Notes: generated by a model not told the origin, from the sequence alone. Positions 8,269 through 18,534 are shown, numbered from the stretch's first letter. The stretch is DNA of 64,000 nt from Desnuesiella massiliensis (GCF_001403615.1 NZ_LN879457.1:1054001-1118000), one strand, 5' to 3'. Translations and numbers: made by a program.

Positions 8269-8799
8269 ATGAAAATAACAGTAATGGCTAAGAACATACA
8301 ATTGACAAATGCTTTAAAGGAAGCGGTGGAAAGGAAGCTCTCTAAGCTTGATAAATATTTCAACCCTAACATAGAAGCTCATGCAACTTTAAGTGTACAA
8401 AAGAGTAGACAAATCATAGAAGTGACTATACCTTTTAATGGAGTTATACTAAGAGGTGAAGAGTCAAATGAAGACATGTATGCTTCCATAGATTTAGTAG
8501 TTGATAAATTAGAAGGTCAAATAAGAAAGCAAAAGACAAAATTGCAAAGAAGGCAAAGTGGAGATTCTTTAAGATTTCAATCAATACCTATGTATGAAGA
8601 TGATAATGAGGATGAAGAACCTAAAATTGTTAAAACTAAAAAGTTTGCGATAAAACCAATGTCAACTGAAGAGGCTATACTTCAGATGGAACTTTTAGGA
8701 CATAATTTCTTTGTTTATGAAAATGCTGAAAGTGAAGAAGTGAATGTTATTTATAAGAGAAAAGACGGAAATTATGGATTGATTGAGCCAGAGTTTTAA
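8269..8799 (+). CDS. hpf: Long-form ribosome hibernation promoting factor
   Basis: Cytoplasmic protein that dimerises 70S ribosomes into inactive 100S particles when growth slows. The N-terminal 100 residues form the HPF/RaiA domain (MKITVMAKNIQLTNALKEAV, then ASIDLVVDKLEGQIRKQKTK). An acidic linker (EDDNEDEEP) leads to the C-terminal dimerisation domain with KPMSTEEAILQMELLGHNFFVY. At 176 residues it is the long form. AGAGAGGGG precedes the start codon. The structured RNA and hairpin upstream probably share its transcriptional context; a terminator follows directly. Confidence 0.95.
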   Translation: MKITVMAKNIQLTNALKEAVERKLSKLDKYFNPNIEAHATLSVQKSRQIIEVTIPFNGVILRGEESNEDMYASIDLVVDKLEGQIRKQKTKLQRRQSGDSLRFQSIPMYEDDNEDEEPKIVKTKKFAIKPMSTEEAILQMELLGHNFFVYENAESEEVNVIYKRKDGNYGLIEPEF

Positions 8800-8807
8800 T
8801 AGGATAT

Positions 8808-8845
8808 TAAGAGGTGCTTAAATATTGGCACCTCTTTAATTTTTT
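8808..8845 (+). terminator. Terminator after hpf
   Basis: Stem TAAGAGGTGC with GCACCTCTTTA around an 11-base loop, followed by ATTTTTT. Confidence 0.85.
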
Positions 8846-8993
8846 GAACATGACTAAAAGTTGTTTACTAAAATAAAAAAATGTTAATAATAAGTTAATG
8901 GGATTAATTAGTTAATAATGTTGAAATACTTTATATTTCAATGGTATAATTTATAAATGAGTTATTATACAACAGAATGGTGAGGATGAAATT

Positions 8994-11498
8994 ATGGGAA
9001 TATTAGATAAGATTTTTGGCTCATATAGCGAGAGAGAAGTTAAAAGAATAATACCTATAGTAGATAGAATCGAAGCTTTAGAGTCGGAGATTAAAGCTTT
9101 AAGTGATGAGGCGCTAAGAGGTAAAACAGAAGAATTTAAAGAAAGAGTTAGAAAAGGTGAGACTCTAGATGATATACTGCCGGAGGCTTTTGCAGTGGTA
9201 AGAGAAGCTTCAGTGAGAACTCTAGGCATGAGACATTTCAGAGAACAGCTAATTGGTGGAATTGTTCTTCATCAAGGTAGAATATCTGAAATGAAAACAG
9301 GAGAAGGAAAAACTCTTGTGGCTACACTGCCAGCATATTTAAATGCGTTAAGTGGTAATGGTGTGCATATTGTTACTGTAAATGACTATCTTGCTAAAAG
9401 AGATAGGGAATGGATGGGACAAATTTATGAATTTTTAGGTCTTTCTATAGGTGTGATATTACATAATTTAACTCCTGATGAAAGAAGAGTTGCCTATAAT
9501 TCTGATATAACCTATGGTACTAATAATGAATTTGGTTTCGATTACCTAAGAGATAACATGGTAATATATAAAGAGGAAATGGTACAGAGAAAGCTTAACT
9601 TTGCTATAGTAGACGAAGTTGACTCCATTCTTATAGATGAAGCTAGAACTCCCCTTATTATTTCTGGAGAAGGTGAAAAATCTACAGAATTTTATAAGGT
9701 TGCAGATTACTTTGTTAAAACCTTAATCAAGGAAAAGGACTTTACTATAGACGAAAAGGCTCATTCTGCTATGCTTACTGATGAGGGCGTTAAAAAGGCT
9801 GAAAAATACTTCCATTTAGAGAACTATGCTGACGCAGCGAATATGGAAATTCAACACCATGTTTCCCAAGCATTAAAAGGTAACTATGTAATGAAGATCG
9901 ATAAAGATTACATGGTTAAGGATGGAGAAGTAATCATTGTTGACGAATTTACAGGAAGACTTATGGAAGGTAGAAGATATAGCGATGGATTACATCAAGC
10001 TATAGAAGCAAAAGAAGGAGTTAAAGTGGAAAGAGAGTCAAAAACCTTGGCTACAATTACTTTCCAAAACTACTTTAGAATGTATACTAAACTAGCTGGT
10101 ATGACAGGTACTGCCTTAACAGAGGAAATGGAATTTAGAGAGATATATGGGTTAGATGTAATAGTAATACCAACACATGAAGCAATACAAAGAACAGATC
10201 ATCCAGATGTAATATATAAAACTGTAAGAGGAAAGTATAATGCTATTGTAGAAGACATTGCAGAATCCTATAAAAAGGGTCAGCCAGTGCTTGTAGGTAC
10301 TGTAAGTATAGAAAAATCTGAGGAATTATCAGCCTTTCTTAAGAAAAAGGGTGTTCCACATCAAGTGTTAAATGCCAAATACCATGAAAAAGAAGCTGAG
10401 ATAGTAGCTCATGCTGGAGAAAAGAGTATGGTTACTATAGCAACAAACATGGCTGGTCGTGGTACTGACATAAAATTAGGAGAAGGTGTGGATAGTCTAG
10501 GTGGATTAAAGATTATAGGAACAGAAAGACATGAATCAAGACGTATAGATAATCAGTTAAGAGGACGTTCAGGTCGTCAAGGTGATCCTGGTTCTTCAAG
10601 ATTCTATATATCTCTTGAAGATGATTTAATGAGAATTTTCGGTTCTGAAAGGCTACAAGGAATTGTAGACAAATTAGGATTAGGTGAAGATGAAGCCATA
10701 GAAAGTAAGATGGTAACAAAGGCCATCGAAAATGCTCAGAAGAAGGTTGAAGGTAATAACTTTGACATCAGAAAAACACTGCTTGGTTATGATGATGTTA
10801 TGAATAAGCAAAGAGAAATTATCTACAAGCAAAGAGCACAAGTATTAGAAGGTCAAACCATAAAATCTGAAATTGAGGATATGCTTAGAGATGTAGTTTA
10901 TTCTGCGGTAGACTCTCACATAACTGGCGTGGAAGAAAGCTTCAAAGATGATTTAAAGAATTTAATAAACTTTATGGAGGATTTATTTGTTCCTCATAAG
11001 AGCGTAACCTTGGAAGAACTGGAAGCTTTATCTAATGATGAAATAAAAGAAAAGTATTTAAGCAAGGCTATAGAAATATATAATTCCAAAGAAACTACCT
11101 TTGGAGAGGAACAAATGAGAGAAATAGAAAGAGTGGTACTTCTAAGGGTAGTAGATACTAAATGGATGGATCACATAGATAGTATGGATCATCTAAAACA
11201 AGGTATAGGTTTAAGAGCTTATAGACAACAAGATCCAGTTCAAGCATATCAATTTGAAGGAAGTGCTATGTTTGAAGAAATGATCTATAACATTAAACTA
11301 GATACTATAAGGTTCTTACTTCATGTTCAAGTTGAGAAGGCTCCAGAAAGAGAAAGAGTAGTTAAGGAAACATCAACAAATTATGATGATTCAGTAAAGA
11401 AAGAGCCTATTAAAAAGGATAAAAAAGTAGGAAGAAATGATTTATGTACTTGCGGCAGTGGTAAAAAATATAAAAACTGCTGCGGTAGAGAGGCTTAA
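8994..11498 (+). CDS. secA: Preprotein translocase ATPase SecA
   Basis: Motor ATPase that pushes unfolded preproteins through SecYEG. The 834-residue protein shows MKTGEGKTLVATLPAYLNAL (Walker A, about residue 100), VDEVDSILIDEARTPLIISG, the preprotein cross-linking region, TNMAGRGTDIKLG and RGRSGRQGDPGSS (motif VI). The helical scaffold is followed by a C-terminal zinc-binding SEC-C tail (CTCGSGKKYKNCC). GGTGAGGATG precedes the start. It lies directly upstream of prfB, a very common arrangement in Firmicutes. Nothing in it is unusual. Confidence 0.98.
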   Translation: MGILDKIFGSYSEREVKRIIPIVDRIEALESEIKALSDEALRGKTEEFKERVRKGETLDDILPEAFAVVREASVRTLGMRHFREQLIGGIVLHQGRISEMKTGEGKTLVATLPAYLNALSGNGVHIVTVNDYLAKRDREWMGQIYEFLGLSIGVILHNLTPDERRVAYNSDITYGTNNEFGFDYLRDNMVIYKEEMVQRKLNFAIVDEVDSILIDEARTPLIISGEGEKSTEFYKVADYFVKTLIKEKDFTIDEKAHSAMLTDEGVKKAEKYFHLENYADAANMEIQHHVSQALKGNYVMKIDKDYMVKDGEVIIVDEFTGRLMEGRRYSDGLHQAIEAKEGVKVERESKTLATITFQNYFRMYTKLAGMTGTALTEEMEFREIYGLDVIVIPTHEAIQRTDHPDVIYKTVRGKYNAIVEDIAESYKKGQPVLVGTVSIEKSEELSAFLKKKGVPHQVLNAKYHEKEAEIVAHAGEKSMVTIATNMAGRGTDIKLGEGVDSLGGLKIIGTERHESRRIDNQLRGRSGRQGDPGSSRFYISLEDDLMRIFGSERLQGIVDKLGLGEDEAIESKMVTKAIENAQKKVEGNNFDIRKTLLGYDDVMNKQREIIYKQRAQVLEGQTIKSEIEDMLRDVVYSAVDSHITGVEESFKDDLKNLINFMEDLFVPHKSVTLEELEALSNDEIKEKYLSKAIEIYNSKETTFGEEQMREIERVVLLRVVDTKWMDHIDSMDHLKQGIGLRAYRQQDPVQAYQFEGSAMFEEMIYNIKLDTIRFLLHVQVEKAPERERVVKETSTNYDDSVKKEPIKKDKKVGRNDLCTCGSGKKYKNCCGREA

Positions 11499-11584
11499 CC
11501 AAGAGCTATTTATAGATTTGCATTCTTGTTTATAGGGTGCAAATCTATTTTATGTTTTAATATTAAATATAAAGAGGTGATTTT

Positions 11585-12698
11585 GTGATATTACAATTAG
11601 AACAAGCTTTACTTAACTTAACCCCATTAAAAATCACATTAGAGGAAATGAGGGCTTCTCTTTGACATCTCAGCTTTAGAAAACAAAATTGATGAGTATG
11701 AGCATAAAATGCAAGAGGCTAATTTTTGGGAGGATATCAATAAAGCTCAACAGATAACACAAGAAACAAAGGCATTAAAGGATAAATTGGATAGGTTTCA
11801 TAGTATAGAAAGTAGAATTGAAGATGTAGAACTATTATCAGAATTAGTGAATGATGATGAAGAAGAAAGCATTAGGGAAATAATTAAAGAGATTAATGAT
11901 CTAAATAAGGAAGTAGAAGCCTTTAGAATACAGATACTATTATCTGGAGATTATGATAGAAACAACGCAATACTAACCCTTCACGCTGGAGTTGGAGGAA
12001 CAGACGCTCAAGATTGGACAGAAATGCTTTTAAGAATGTATACAAGATGGTGCGAAAAAAAGCTGTTTAAAGTGCAGACCTTAGATTATTTGCCTGGAGA
12101 TGAGGCTGGAATTAAAGGGGTTACTTTAAAGATTGTAGGAGAATTTGCCTATGGTTATTTAAAAGCTGAAAAAGGTATACATAGATTAGTTAGGATATCC
12201 CCTTTTAATGCTAATGGTAAAAGACAAACCTCCTTTGCTTCTGTGGAAGTGTTACCAGAATTAAATGAAAATCAGGATATAGAGCTAAGATCAGAGGACT
12301 TAAAAGTGGATACTTATAGAGCAGGAGGGGCTGGAGGCCAGTATGTTAATAAAACTGAATCTGCCATAAGAATAACTCATATTCCTACAGGAATTGTGGT
12401 ACAATGTCAAAATGAAAGAAGTCAACATGCTAATAAAGAAGTGGCCTTAAAATTATTAAAGTCAAAACTAATAGAGCTAAAAGAGAGAGCACATAAAGAG
12501 AAAATAGAAGATCTAACTGGAGAATTAAAAGATATGGGATGGGGAAGTCAAATAAGATCCTATGTTTTTCAGCCCTATACCCTTGTGAAGGACCATAGAA
12601 CCTCAGCAGAAAGCGGTAACGTTAATGGGGTTATGGATGGGGAAATAGATATATTTATTAATGAATACCTTAAGCAAAGCAGTAATGGCCAAATTTAA
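11585..12698 (+). CDS. prfB: Peptide chain release factor 2 with programmed +1 frameshift
   Basis: RF2 releases nascent peptides at UGA and UAA. Translation starts at GTG 11585 after AGAGGTGAT. The zero frame reads 26 codons to CTT TGA (TGA at 11663-11665), and a +1 slip on CTTTGAC gives GAC ATC TCA and joins the main frame. AGGG lies just upstream of the slip site as an internal Shine-Dalgarno-like stimulator. The main frame has the catalytic GGQ loop (AGGAGGQYVNKTESAIR). The joined product is about 370 residues, normal for RF2. The frameshift is an autoregulatory switch: low RF2 favours the slip. Confidence 0.96.
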
Positions 12699-12739
12699 TT
12701 ATTACACTTTAATTCTATAAAAATAAACAAAAGTCCATG

Positions 12740-12772
12740 AATAGCATTTTTATAAAATGCTATTATTTTTTT
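12740..12772 (+). terminator. Terminator after prfB
   Basis: Stem AATAGCATTTT/AAAATGCTATT around TAT, followed by ATTTTTTT. Confidence 0.85.
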
Positions 12773-12805
12773 ATAAGAATTTTTTAAATTTAAGGAGAGA
12801 TTGCT

Positions 12806-13450
12806 ATGAAAAGATTAAAGGTTATACAAACTATAATCAATGAAGGTTTAGTAGCAGTGATTAGGGCGGAATCAAAAGAGCAAGGTATAAAGATTGTAGA
12901 TGCAGTAAAGGCTGGAGGAATTAAAAATATTGAAATAACTATGACTGTACCTGGAGCAGTAGATATAATAAAAGAACTATCTGAAAGGTATAAGGATGAG
13001 GATTTAAGCATAGGAGCTGGTACGGTGTTAGATCCAGAAACCGCCAGGGCTTGCATATTAGCTGGAGCAAATTACATAGTAAGTCCTAGTTTTAATGAAG
13101 AAACTGTAAAGTTGTGTAATCGTTATAGAGTAGCTATTATGCCAGGAATTATGACTGTAAATGAGGCTGTAAAAGCCTTAGAGTATGGTGCGGAGATTTT
13201 AAAGGTGTTCCCAGGTAATGCCTTTGGCCCTTCTATTATCAGCGCTTTTAAAGGTCCATTACCTCAAGGAAACTTTATGCCTACAGGGGGAGTTAACCTA
13301 GAAAATATTAAAGAATGGATAAAGGCAGGAGCTGTAGCGGTTGGTACTGGAGGAGATTTAACCAAAGGTGCTAAAACTGGAGATTATCATTTGGTTACAG
13401 AAACAGCAAAAAAGTTCGTAGAAGCTGTAAAGGAAGCTAGAAAAAAATAA
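12806..13450 (+). CDS. eda: KDPG/KHG aldolase
   Basis: Class I aldolase splitting 2-keto-3-deoxy-6-phosphogluconate into pyruvate and glyceraldehyde-3-phosphate. The 214-residue TIM barrel shows VAVIRAES near the start, GGIKNIEITMTVPGA, IGAGTVLDPETA, ANYIVSPSF, and KVFPGNAFGPSIISAFKGPLPQ, which holds the Schiff-base lysine region, then PTGGVNLENI. AAGGAGAGA precedes the ATG. It is followed after 23 bases by kdgK, so the two genes form an operon for keto-deoxygluconate use, as in pectin or uronate catabolism. Confidence 0.94.
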   Translation: MKRLKVIQTIINEGLVAVIRAESKEQGIKIVDAVKAGGIKNIEITMTVPGAVDIIKELSERYKDEDLSIGAGTVLDPETARACILAGANYIVSPSFNEETVKLCNRYRVAIMPGIMTVNEAVKALEYGAEILKVFPGNAFGPSIISAFKGPLPQGNFMPTGGVNLENIKEWIKAGAVAVGTGGDLTKGAKTGDYHLVTETAKKFVEAVKEARKK

Positions 13451-13473
13451 GTATTTAAAATGGAGGAAGTACT

Positions 13474-14496
13474 ATGGGAAAGATAATAACCTTTGGAGAA
13501 ATAATGTTAAGACTTGCACCGCAAGGCTATGATAGATTTGTACAAGCTAAAGAATTTTCTGCAGTATATGGAGGAGGAGAGGCTAATGTAGCTGTTTCTC
13601 TCGCTAACTATGGAAAAGAAGTTTATTTTGTAACAAAACTGCCAAAGCATGAAATAGGTCAATGTGCCTTAAATGAATTAAGAAGATTTGGTGTTAGCAC
13701 TGATTATATAGTAAGAGGAGGAGAAAGATTAGGTATATACTATTGTGAAAAAGGTGCCTCTCAGAGACCTTCTAAGGTAATATACGATAGAGCTCGTTCT
13801 TCTATTTCAGAAGCTAAATCTGAAGATTTTAACTGGAAAGATATCTTTAAAGATGCAGAGTGGTTCCATTTTACAGGTATAACTCCAGCTCTTTCCGATA
13901 CCTGTGCAGAAATAACTCTAGAGGCAGTAAAAGCAGCTAAGGAGTTAGGTGTAAAGATTAGTGTGGACTTAAATTACAGAAAAAAATTATGGTCTACAGA
14001 AAAGGCCGGAAGAGTTATGGGGGAAATAGTTAAATACTGCGATGTAATTATAGCTAATGAGGAAGATGCAGAAAAGGTATTTGGAATAAAAGCAGAGGAA
14101 ACAGATATAACTAATGGTAGCTTAAATGAAGAAGGTTACAAAAAGGTAGCGGAACAGCTCCTAAATAGATTTAATTTGCAGTATGTGGCAATTACTTTAA
14201 GAGAAAGCTTCTCCGCCTCTCATAATGGATGGTCTGGAATGTTATATGATGGGAAAGATTTCTTTACTTCTAAGAAATATGATATCCAAATCGTAGATAG
14301 AGTAGGAGGGGGAGATTCCTTTGGAGCTGGATTAATATATGGGCTGACTTCAGGAATGGGTTCACAAGAGTCTTTAGAGTTTGCAGTGGCAGCATCTTGC
14401 TTAAAGCACTCTATTGAAGGAGATTTTAATCTGGTTTCCCTAGAGGAGGTAACTACTTTAGCTCAAGGGGATGGTTCTGGAAGAGTTCAAAGATAA
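13474..14496 (+). CDS. kdgK: 2-keto-3-deoxygluconate kinase (PfkB family)
   Basis: Sugar kinase that would supply the substrate of the upstream aldolase by phosphorylating 2-keto-3-deoxygluconate. PfkB marks are the N-terminal GGGEANVAVSLANYG and the C-terminal DRVGGGDSFGAGLIYGL with the catalytic Asp. Length 340 is normal. TGGAGGAAG precedes the ATG. The substrate call depends on the eda neighbour as well as overall similarity; another PfkB sugar kinase specificity is possible. A strong bidirectional hairpin closes the operon. Confidence 0.9.
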   Translation: MGKIITFGEIMLRLAPQGYDRFVQAKEFSAVYGGGEANVAVSLANYGKEVYFVTKLPKHEIGQCALNELRRFGVSTDYIVRGGERLGIYYCEKGASQRPSKVIYDRARSSISEAKSEDFNWKDIFKDAEWFHFTGITPALSDTCAEITLEAVKAAKELGVKISVDLNYRKKLWSTEKAGRVMGEIVKYCDVIIANEEDAEKVFGIKAEETDITNGSLNEEGYKKVAEQLLNRFNLQYVAITLRESFSASHNGWSGMLYDGKDFFTSKKYDIQIVDRVGGGDSFGAGLIYGLTSGMGSQESLEFAVAASCLKHSIEGDFNLVSLEEVTTLAQGDGSGRVQR

Positions 14497-14506
14497 GGTT
14501 AAATAT

Positions 14507-14549
14507 AATGCATCAGTAAAAGCCTTAATTCAAGGCTTACTGATGCATT
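14507..14549. terminator. Bidirectional terminator between kdgK and the M28 peptidase gene
   Basis: AATGCATCAGTA (14507-14518) pairs with TACTGATGCATT (14538-14549), and inner AGCCTT pairs with AAGGCT. T-rich flanks serve both convergent genes. Confidence 0.85.
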
Positions 14550-14551
14550 AA

Positions 14552-15892
14552 TTATTTTTGAGGATATAAAGCACTTTTTATTAATAGGAGTGCGGTAAGT
14601 AAAGCAGAAATAAAAAATATTTCTTTGGAGTATATGATAATGTGAGGATTTGTAAAAGAATTTTTAATTATTTGGCTAGAAGCGATATTAAAGCACCTAT
14701 CTATGGCGGAGGGACTAATATATTCAACTCTATCCTCTGGAGTATGAATTCTACTCATATCACTATCACAATAGGTAATAGCTTCTATACCTAATTTTCT
14801 AAAATATTCATGATCGCTAGCATCCTCAAATAGAACACTATAATTTACTTTCTTATTAATACACTCTTCAGCGGAGGCTTTTATAAGGTTAGTGTCTAGG
14901 GTATCATCTTTTGCACCCATTATTGATAAGGGAATTCCCTTATCACTGCCTATCATATCAAAATTTAGTATTAAGGAGTTTTTAAGGTAATCCTTATAAT
15001 CTTCTGCAAAGGCTTTAGAGCCTAAGCAGCCAAATTCTTCTGCATTAAAACCGATGAAGATAATATCTCTATTTGGTTTTCCTAAAGAGTTAACATATTT
15101 AGACAATTCCATTAAAAAGCTAATGCCCGAGGCATTGTCAAGAGCACCATTATATATCTTTCCTTTTAAATCGCTACCAATGTGATCAAAATGAGAGGAT
15201 ATAATTAAAGGAGGTAGAGATGAGTTAAGGCCTTTTATCTTTCCTACAATATTATGGGCCTTTGTATCTTCTATAACAAAGGGTATATAACAGCTTATAG
15301 TATATCCTTGATTTATATATTCCTTTATTTCTGATAGCACTCTTTCTTTTATCATTACGTACATATGGAAGGTTGATTCATATATAAAGGAGCTGCGAAA
15401 ATTTAAATCATCCTTAAGAGGTACATAGAACAAATAAAATTTATCTCCAACTCTAATTTGAAGGGAACTGTTATCAATATATAATCCGTTTTTCTTATTA
15501 AAGGTTACTTCATTAGATTTAAAATTTATCATGTCTTCCTTATAGTCCTGTGTATATTGATACTCTTTTTCGATATTTCCTCTAGAGTCTTTAACTACAA
15601 GTTTAGGATCTTCACCTATCTTTTTCGGGTATTTTGTTAGAAAACTATGATAGTAGGTACCATTAAATTCTTTTAATCCATTTTTTATAAAATTCTTTTT
15701 TACATATTCCCCAGCTAATAAGTTTTCATAAGTGCCAGTGAGCCTCCCCTTCATATTATCGGAAGATAAATAAGCTATGTTATTTAAAACATTTTTTAAA
15801 GAGAAGTTTGACTTGTTCCATAGACAATTAAAGGAAAGAGATAACAATAATAATTGTAGACTTAATATGAAATATAAAATATGTTTTTTCAT
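14552..15892 (-). CDS. M28-family metallopeptidase, membrane-anchored
   Basis: Predicted extracytoplasmic zinc aminopeptidase-like protein of 446 residues. It begins with a hydrophobic signal/anchor (residues 5-24) and ends with a second hydrophobic helix (IIIYSKEIFFISALLTALLL) and a basic tail. M28 zinc-site motifs are present in order: SSHFDHIGSD, NGALDNASGISFLMEL, FNAEEFGCLGSKAF, NFDMIG, and a late DASDHEYFRKLGI / HTPED pair. An M28 catalytic domain between two membrane segments suggests it works outside the membrane on peptides. The substrate is unknown. It is a single gene facing kdgK. Confidence 0.85.
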   Translation of the reverse strand: MKKHILYFILSLQLLLLSLSFNCLWNKSNFSLKNVLNNIAYLSSDNMKGRLTGTYENLLAGEYVKKNFIKNGLKEFNGTYYHSFLTKYPKKIGEDPKLVVKDSRGNIEKEYQYTQDYKEDMINFKSNEVTFNKKNGLYIDNSSLQIRVGDKFYLFYVPLKDDLNFRSSFIYESTFHMYVMIKERVLSEIKEYINQGYTISCYIPFVIEDTKAHNIVGKIKGLNSSLPPLIISSHFDHIGSDLKGKIYNGALDNASGISFLMELSKYVNSLGKPNRDIIFIGFNAEEFGCLGSKAFAEDYKDYLKNSLILNFDMIGSDKGIPLSIMGAKDDTLDTNLIKASAEECINKKVNYSVLFEDASDHEYFRKLGIEAITYCDSDMSRIHTPEDRVEYISPSAIDRCFNIASSQIIKNSFTNPHIIIYSKEIFFISALLTALLLIKSALYPQK

Positions 15893-16092
15893 AATAAACT
15901 CCTAAATCTTATTTTTCAATATGCTTTATAAAGAAATATATGATGTAAAAATTAAAGATATTAACAGAATATAATAAGCGTCAATATTTTTTGAAAAAAT
16001 GAAATTATTATTAAAATATTAGTTCCTGAGGAAAGATAATGATATAATAATATTTGTGAATTAAAGAAGTTTTTGTTTACGAGGAGGAACCC

Positions 16093-18249
16093 ATGAGAAA
16101 TATAGAGCAGCGTTTATCCATGGAGCTTAATATAACCATGGAGCAAGTTTTAAATGTAATACAATTATTAGATGAAGGAAATACTGTTCCTTTTATCGCT
16201 AGGTATAGAAAAGAAAGAACTGGTGGGTTAGATGATGAAGTTCTTAGAAAATTTGCAGAAAGATTAGTGTATTTAAGAAATTTAGAAGATAGAAAAGCAG
16301 ATGTCATAAGATTGATTGAAGAGCAAGGTAAATTAACTGAAGAAATAAAAATAAGTATCAATAAATGCGAAACTTTAACAGAGATAGAAGATATATATAG
16401 ACCCTTTAAGCCTAAAAAGAGAACCAGGGCAATCATTGCAGAAGAAAAAGGATTACGACCTTTAGCTGAGGTTATACTTAAAGGAACTTATAAAAAAGAT
16501 ATAAAGGAGCATGCAAAAACCTTCATTAATGAAGAAAAAGCTGTGGCTAATGAAGAAGAGGCATTGCAGGGTGCTATGGATATTATAAGTGAGATAATCT
16601 CAGACAATGCTGACTATAGAAAATGGTTAAGGAACTATGTGCAGAAAGAAGGATTTGTAGAGACAAAGGGTGGTAGTGAGGAACCAACGCCCTATGAGAT
16701 GTATTATGATTATAGGGAAGCAGTTAAAACCATACCTTCTCATAGAATATTAGCAATAAACAGAGGAGAAAAAGAAAAGATATTATCTGTAAAAGTGGTC
16801 TGTGAGGAAAGTAAAATAATAGACTATTTAAATAGAAACTTATTAAAGGAAAATAAAGCCACAGATAGCTATATTGAAGAAAGCGTAAAGGATTCTCTTA
16901 AGAGACTTATATATCCATCTATCGAAAGAGAAATACGAGCTGAACTCACTGACAAGGGTGAGAATGGCGCTATTGATATATTTAAGGCAAATCTAAAGGC
17001 TCTTTTAATGCAAGCCCCTATTAAAGGTAAAGTAGTTATGGGCTTTGACCCAGGCTTTAGAACTGGTTGTAAGGTATCGGTATTAGATGATACAGGAAAA
17101 TATTTAGAGAAAGCTACCATATATCCTACAGCTCCACAAAATGATGTTAAGGGTGCTATTAATACACTGAAAAAACTTATATATAAATACAATGTAGAGG
17201 TAATATCTTTAGGAAACGGTACTGCTAGCAGAGAATCCGAGGAAGTAATAGCTCAAATGCTTAAGGAGATTAAAGAGGAAACAGGAAGAGAATTATTCTA
17301 TGTTATAGTATCAGAGGCTGGTGCTTCCGTGTATTCTGCTTCTGAATTAGCTGCAAAGGAATATCCAGATTTAGATGTAACCATAAGAGGAGCTATTTCC
17401 ATTGGAAGAAGGCTTCAAGATCCATTGGCGGAATTGGTTAAAATAGATCCTAAGTCTATAGGAGTAGGACAGTACCAGCATGATGTAACACCAAAGAAAT
17501 TAGACGAGTCTTTAAAAGGAGTAGTGGAAGACTGTGTAAACAATGTAGGGGTAGATTTAAATATTGCTACACCATCCTTGTTATCTTACATATCTGGAAT
17601 TAATGCTTCTATAGCTCAAAATATTGTAGCTTATAGAGAAGAAAATGGAAAGTTTAAGAGTAGAAAAGAATTATTAAAGGTAAAAAGATTAGGTCAAAAG
17701 GCTTATGAGCAGTGTGCGGGATTTTTGAGGGTAATGGAAAGCAAGGAGCCTTTGGATAATACAGCAGTGCATCCTGAGTCCTATGAGGCTACTAAAGCTT
17801 TAATGAAGCTGCTAGGATATAAGGAAGAAGATTTAAAGAAAGGTAAGCTTGGAGACATTGAAGAATTGATTAAAACTAAGGGCATAGAGAAGCTTTCAGA
17901 GGAATTAAGCATAGGGGTGCCAACCTTAAGAGATATAATAAAAGAGTTAAAGAAACCTGGAAGAGACCCTAGAGAAGAGTTACCTAAGCCCATTTTTAAA
18001 ACTGGAGTAATAGATATAACTCAACTAAAACCCGGCATGGCCTTAATGGGTACTGTAAGAAATGTTTCTGACTTTGGAGCCTTTGTAGATATTGGGGTCC
18101 ATCAAGATGGTCTTGTACACAAAAGTCAGATGTCAGATAGGTTTGTAAAACATCCTCTAGATATAGTTAAGGTGGGAGATGTGATTGAAGTAAGAGTTTT
18201 AGAAGTAGATGAGAAAAGAAAAAGAATTTCTCTTACCATGAAAAAATAA
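16093..18249 (+). CDS. tex: Tex-family RNA-binding transcription accessory protein
   Basis: 718-residue Tex protein. Order: N-terminal helical domain (FIARYRKERTGGLDDEVLR), YqgF/RNase H-like core (MGFDPGFRTGCKVSVLD, then SIGVGQYQHDV), helix-hairpin-helix (YISGINASIAQNIVAYREENG and FKSRKELLKVKRLG), and a C-terminal S1 domain (GTVRNVSDFGAFVDIGVHQDGLVH). Tex binds nucleic acids and affects transcription and stress tolerance in several bacteria; the exact role varies. GAGGAGG precedes the start codon. Full length and intact. Confidence 0.95.
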   Translation: MRNIEQRLSMELNITMEQVLNVIQLLDEGNTVPFIARYRKERTGGLDDEVLRKFAERLVYLRNLEDRKADVIRLIEEQGKLTEEIKISINKCETLTEIEDIYRPFKPKKRTRAIIAEEKGLRPLAEVILKGTYKKDIKEHAKTFINEEKAVANEEEALQGAMDIISEIISDNADYRKWLRNYVQKEGFVETKGGSEEPTPYEMYYDYREAVKTIPSHRILAINRGEKEKILSVKVVCEESKIIDYLNRNLLKENKATDSYIEESVKDSLKRLIYPSIEREIRAELTDKGENGAIDIFKANLKALLMQAPIKGKVVMGFDPGFRTGCKVSVLDDTGKYLEKATIYPTAPQNDVKGAINTLKKLIYKYNVEVISLGNGTASRESEEVIAQMLKEIKEETGRELFYVIVSEAGASVYSASELAAKEYPDLDVTIRGAISIGRRLQDPLAELVKIDPKSIGVGQYQHDVTPKKLDESLKGVVEDCVNNVGVDLNIATPSLLSYISGINASIAQNIVAYREENGKFKSRKELLKVKRLGQKAYEQCAGFLRVMESKEPLDNTAVHPESYEATKALMKLLGYKEEDLKKGKLGDIEELIKTKGIEKLSEELSIGVPTLRDIIKELKKPGRDPREELPKPIFKTGVIDITQLKPGMALMGTVRNVSDFGAFVDIGVHQDGLVHKSQMSDRFVKHPLDIVKVGDVIEVRVLEVDEKRKRISLTMKK

Positions 18250-18321
18250 AATTAATTTATGTATTTAAAAAGTATTGTTATTTTTATAACATTATTGTAT
18301 AATAAAGATGAAAAATAAATA

Positions 18322-18431
18322 GTATCCTTCAGGGCAGGGTGTAAATCCCTACCGGCGGTATAGCCCGCGAGCCTAGTGCATGATTCGGTGAAACTCCGAG
18401 GCCGACAGTATAGTCTGGATGAAAGAAGGTA
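18322..18431 (+). promoter_or_regulatory. FMN riboswitch (RFN element) upstream of ribU
   Basis: The conserved RFN core is visible: CAGGGCAGGGTG, AATCCCTACCGGCGGTA, AGCCCGCGAGC, GATTCGGTGAAACTCCGAGGCCGACAG (in separate blocks) and AGTCTGGATG. P1 closes with CCTTC (18326-18330) and GAAGG (18425-18429). FMN binding reduces expression of riboflavin genes; here a terminator follows and the next gene is a riboflavin transporter. Confidence 0.97.
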
Positions 18432-18455
18432 AAGTGTTAAAGGATTGTTTAAGAT

Positions 18456-18490
18456 GCCCTGACTTTTTGTCAGGGCTTTTATATTTTTTA
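18456..18490 (+). terminator. Terminator of the FMN riboswitch
   Basis: Perfect stem GCCCTGAC/GTCAGGGC (18456-18463 and 18469-18476) with a T5 loop and a T-rich tail. It is the expression platform of the RFN element. Confidence 0.9.
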
Positions 18491-18534
18491 ACACCAATAC
18501 CCTTGGGGATATAAGTTTTAAGGAGGGTATTTAA

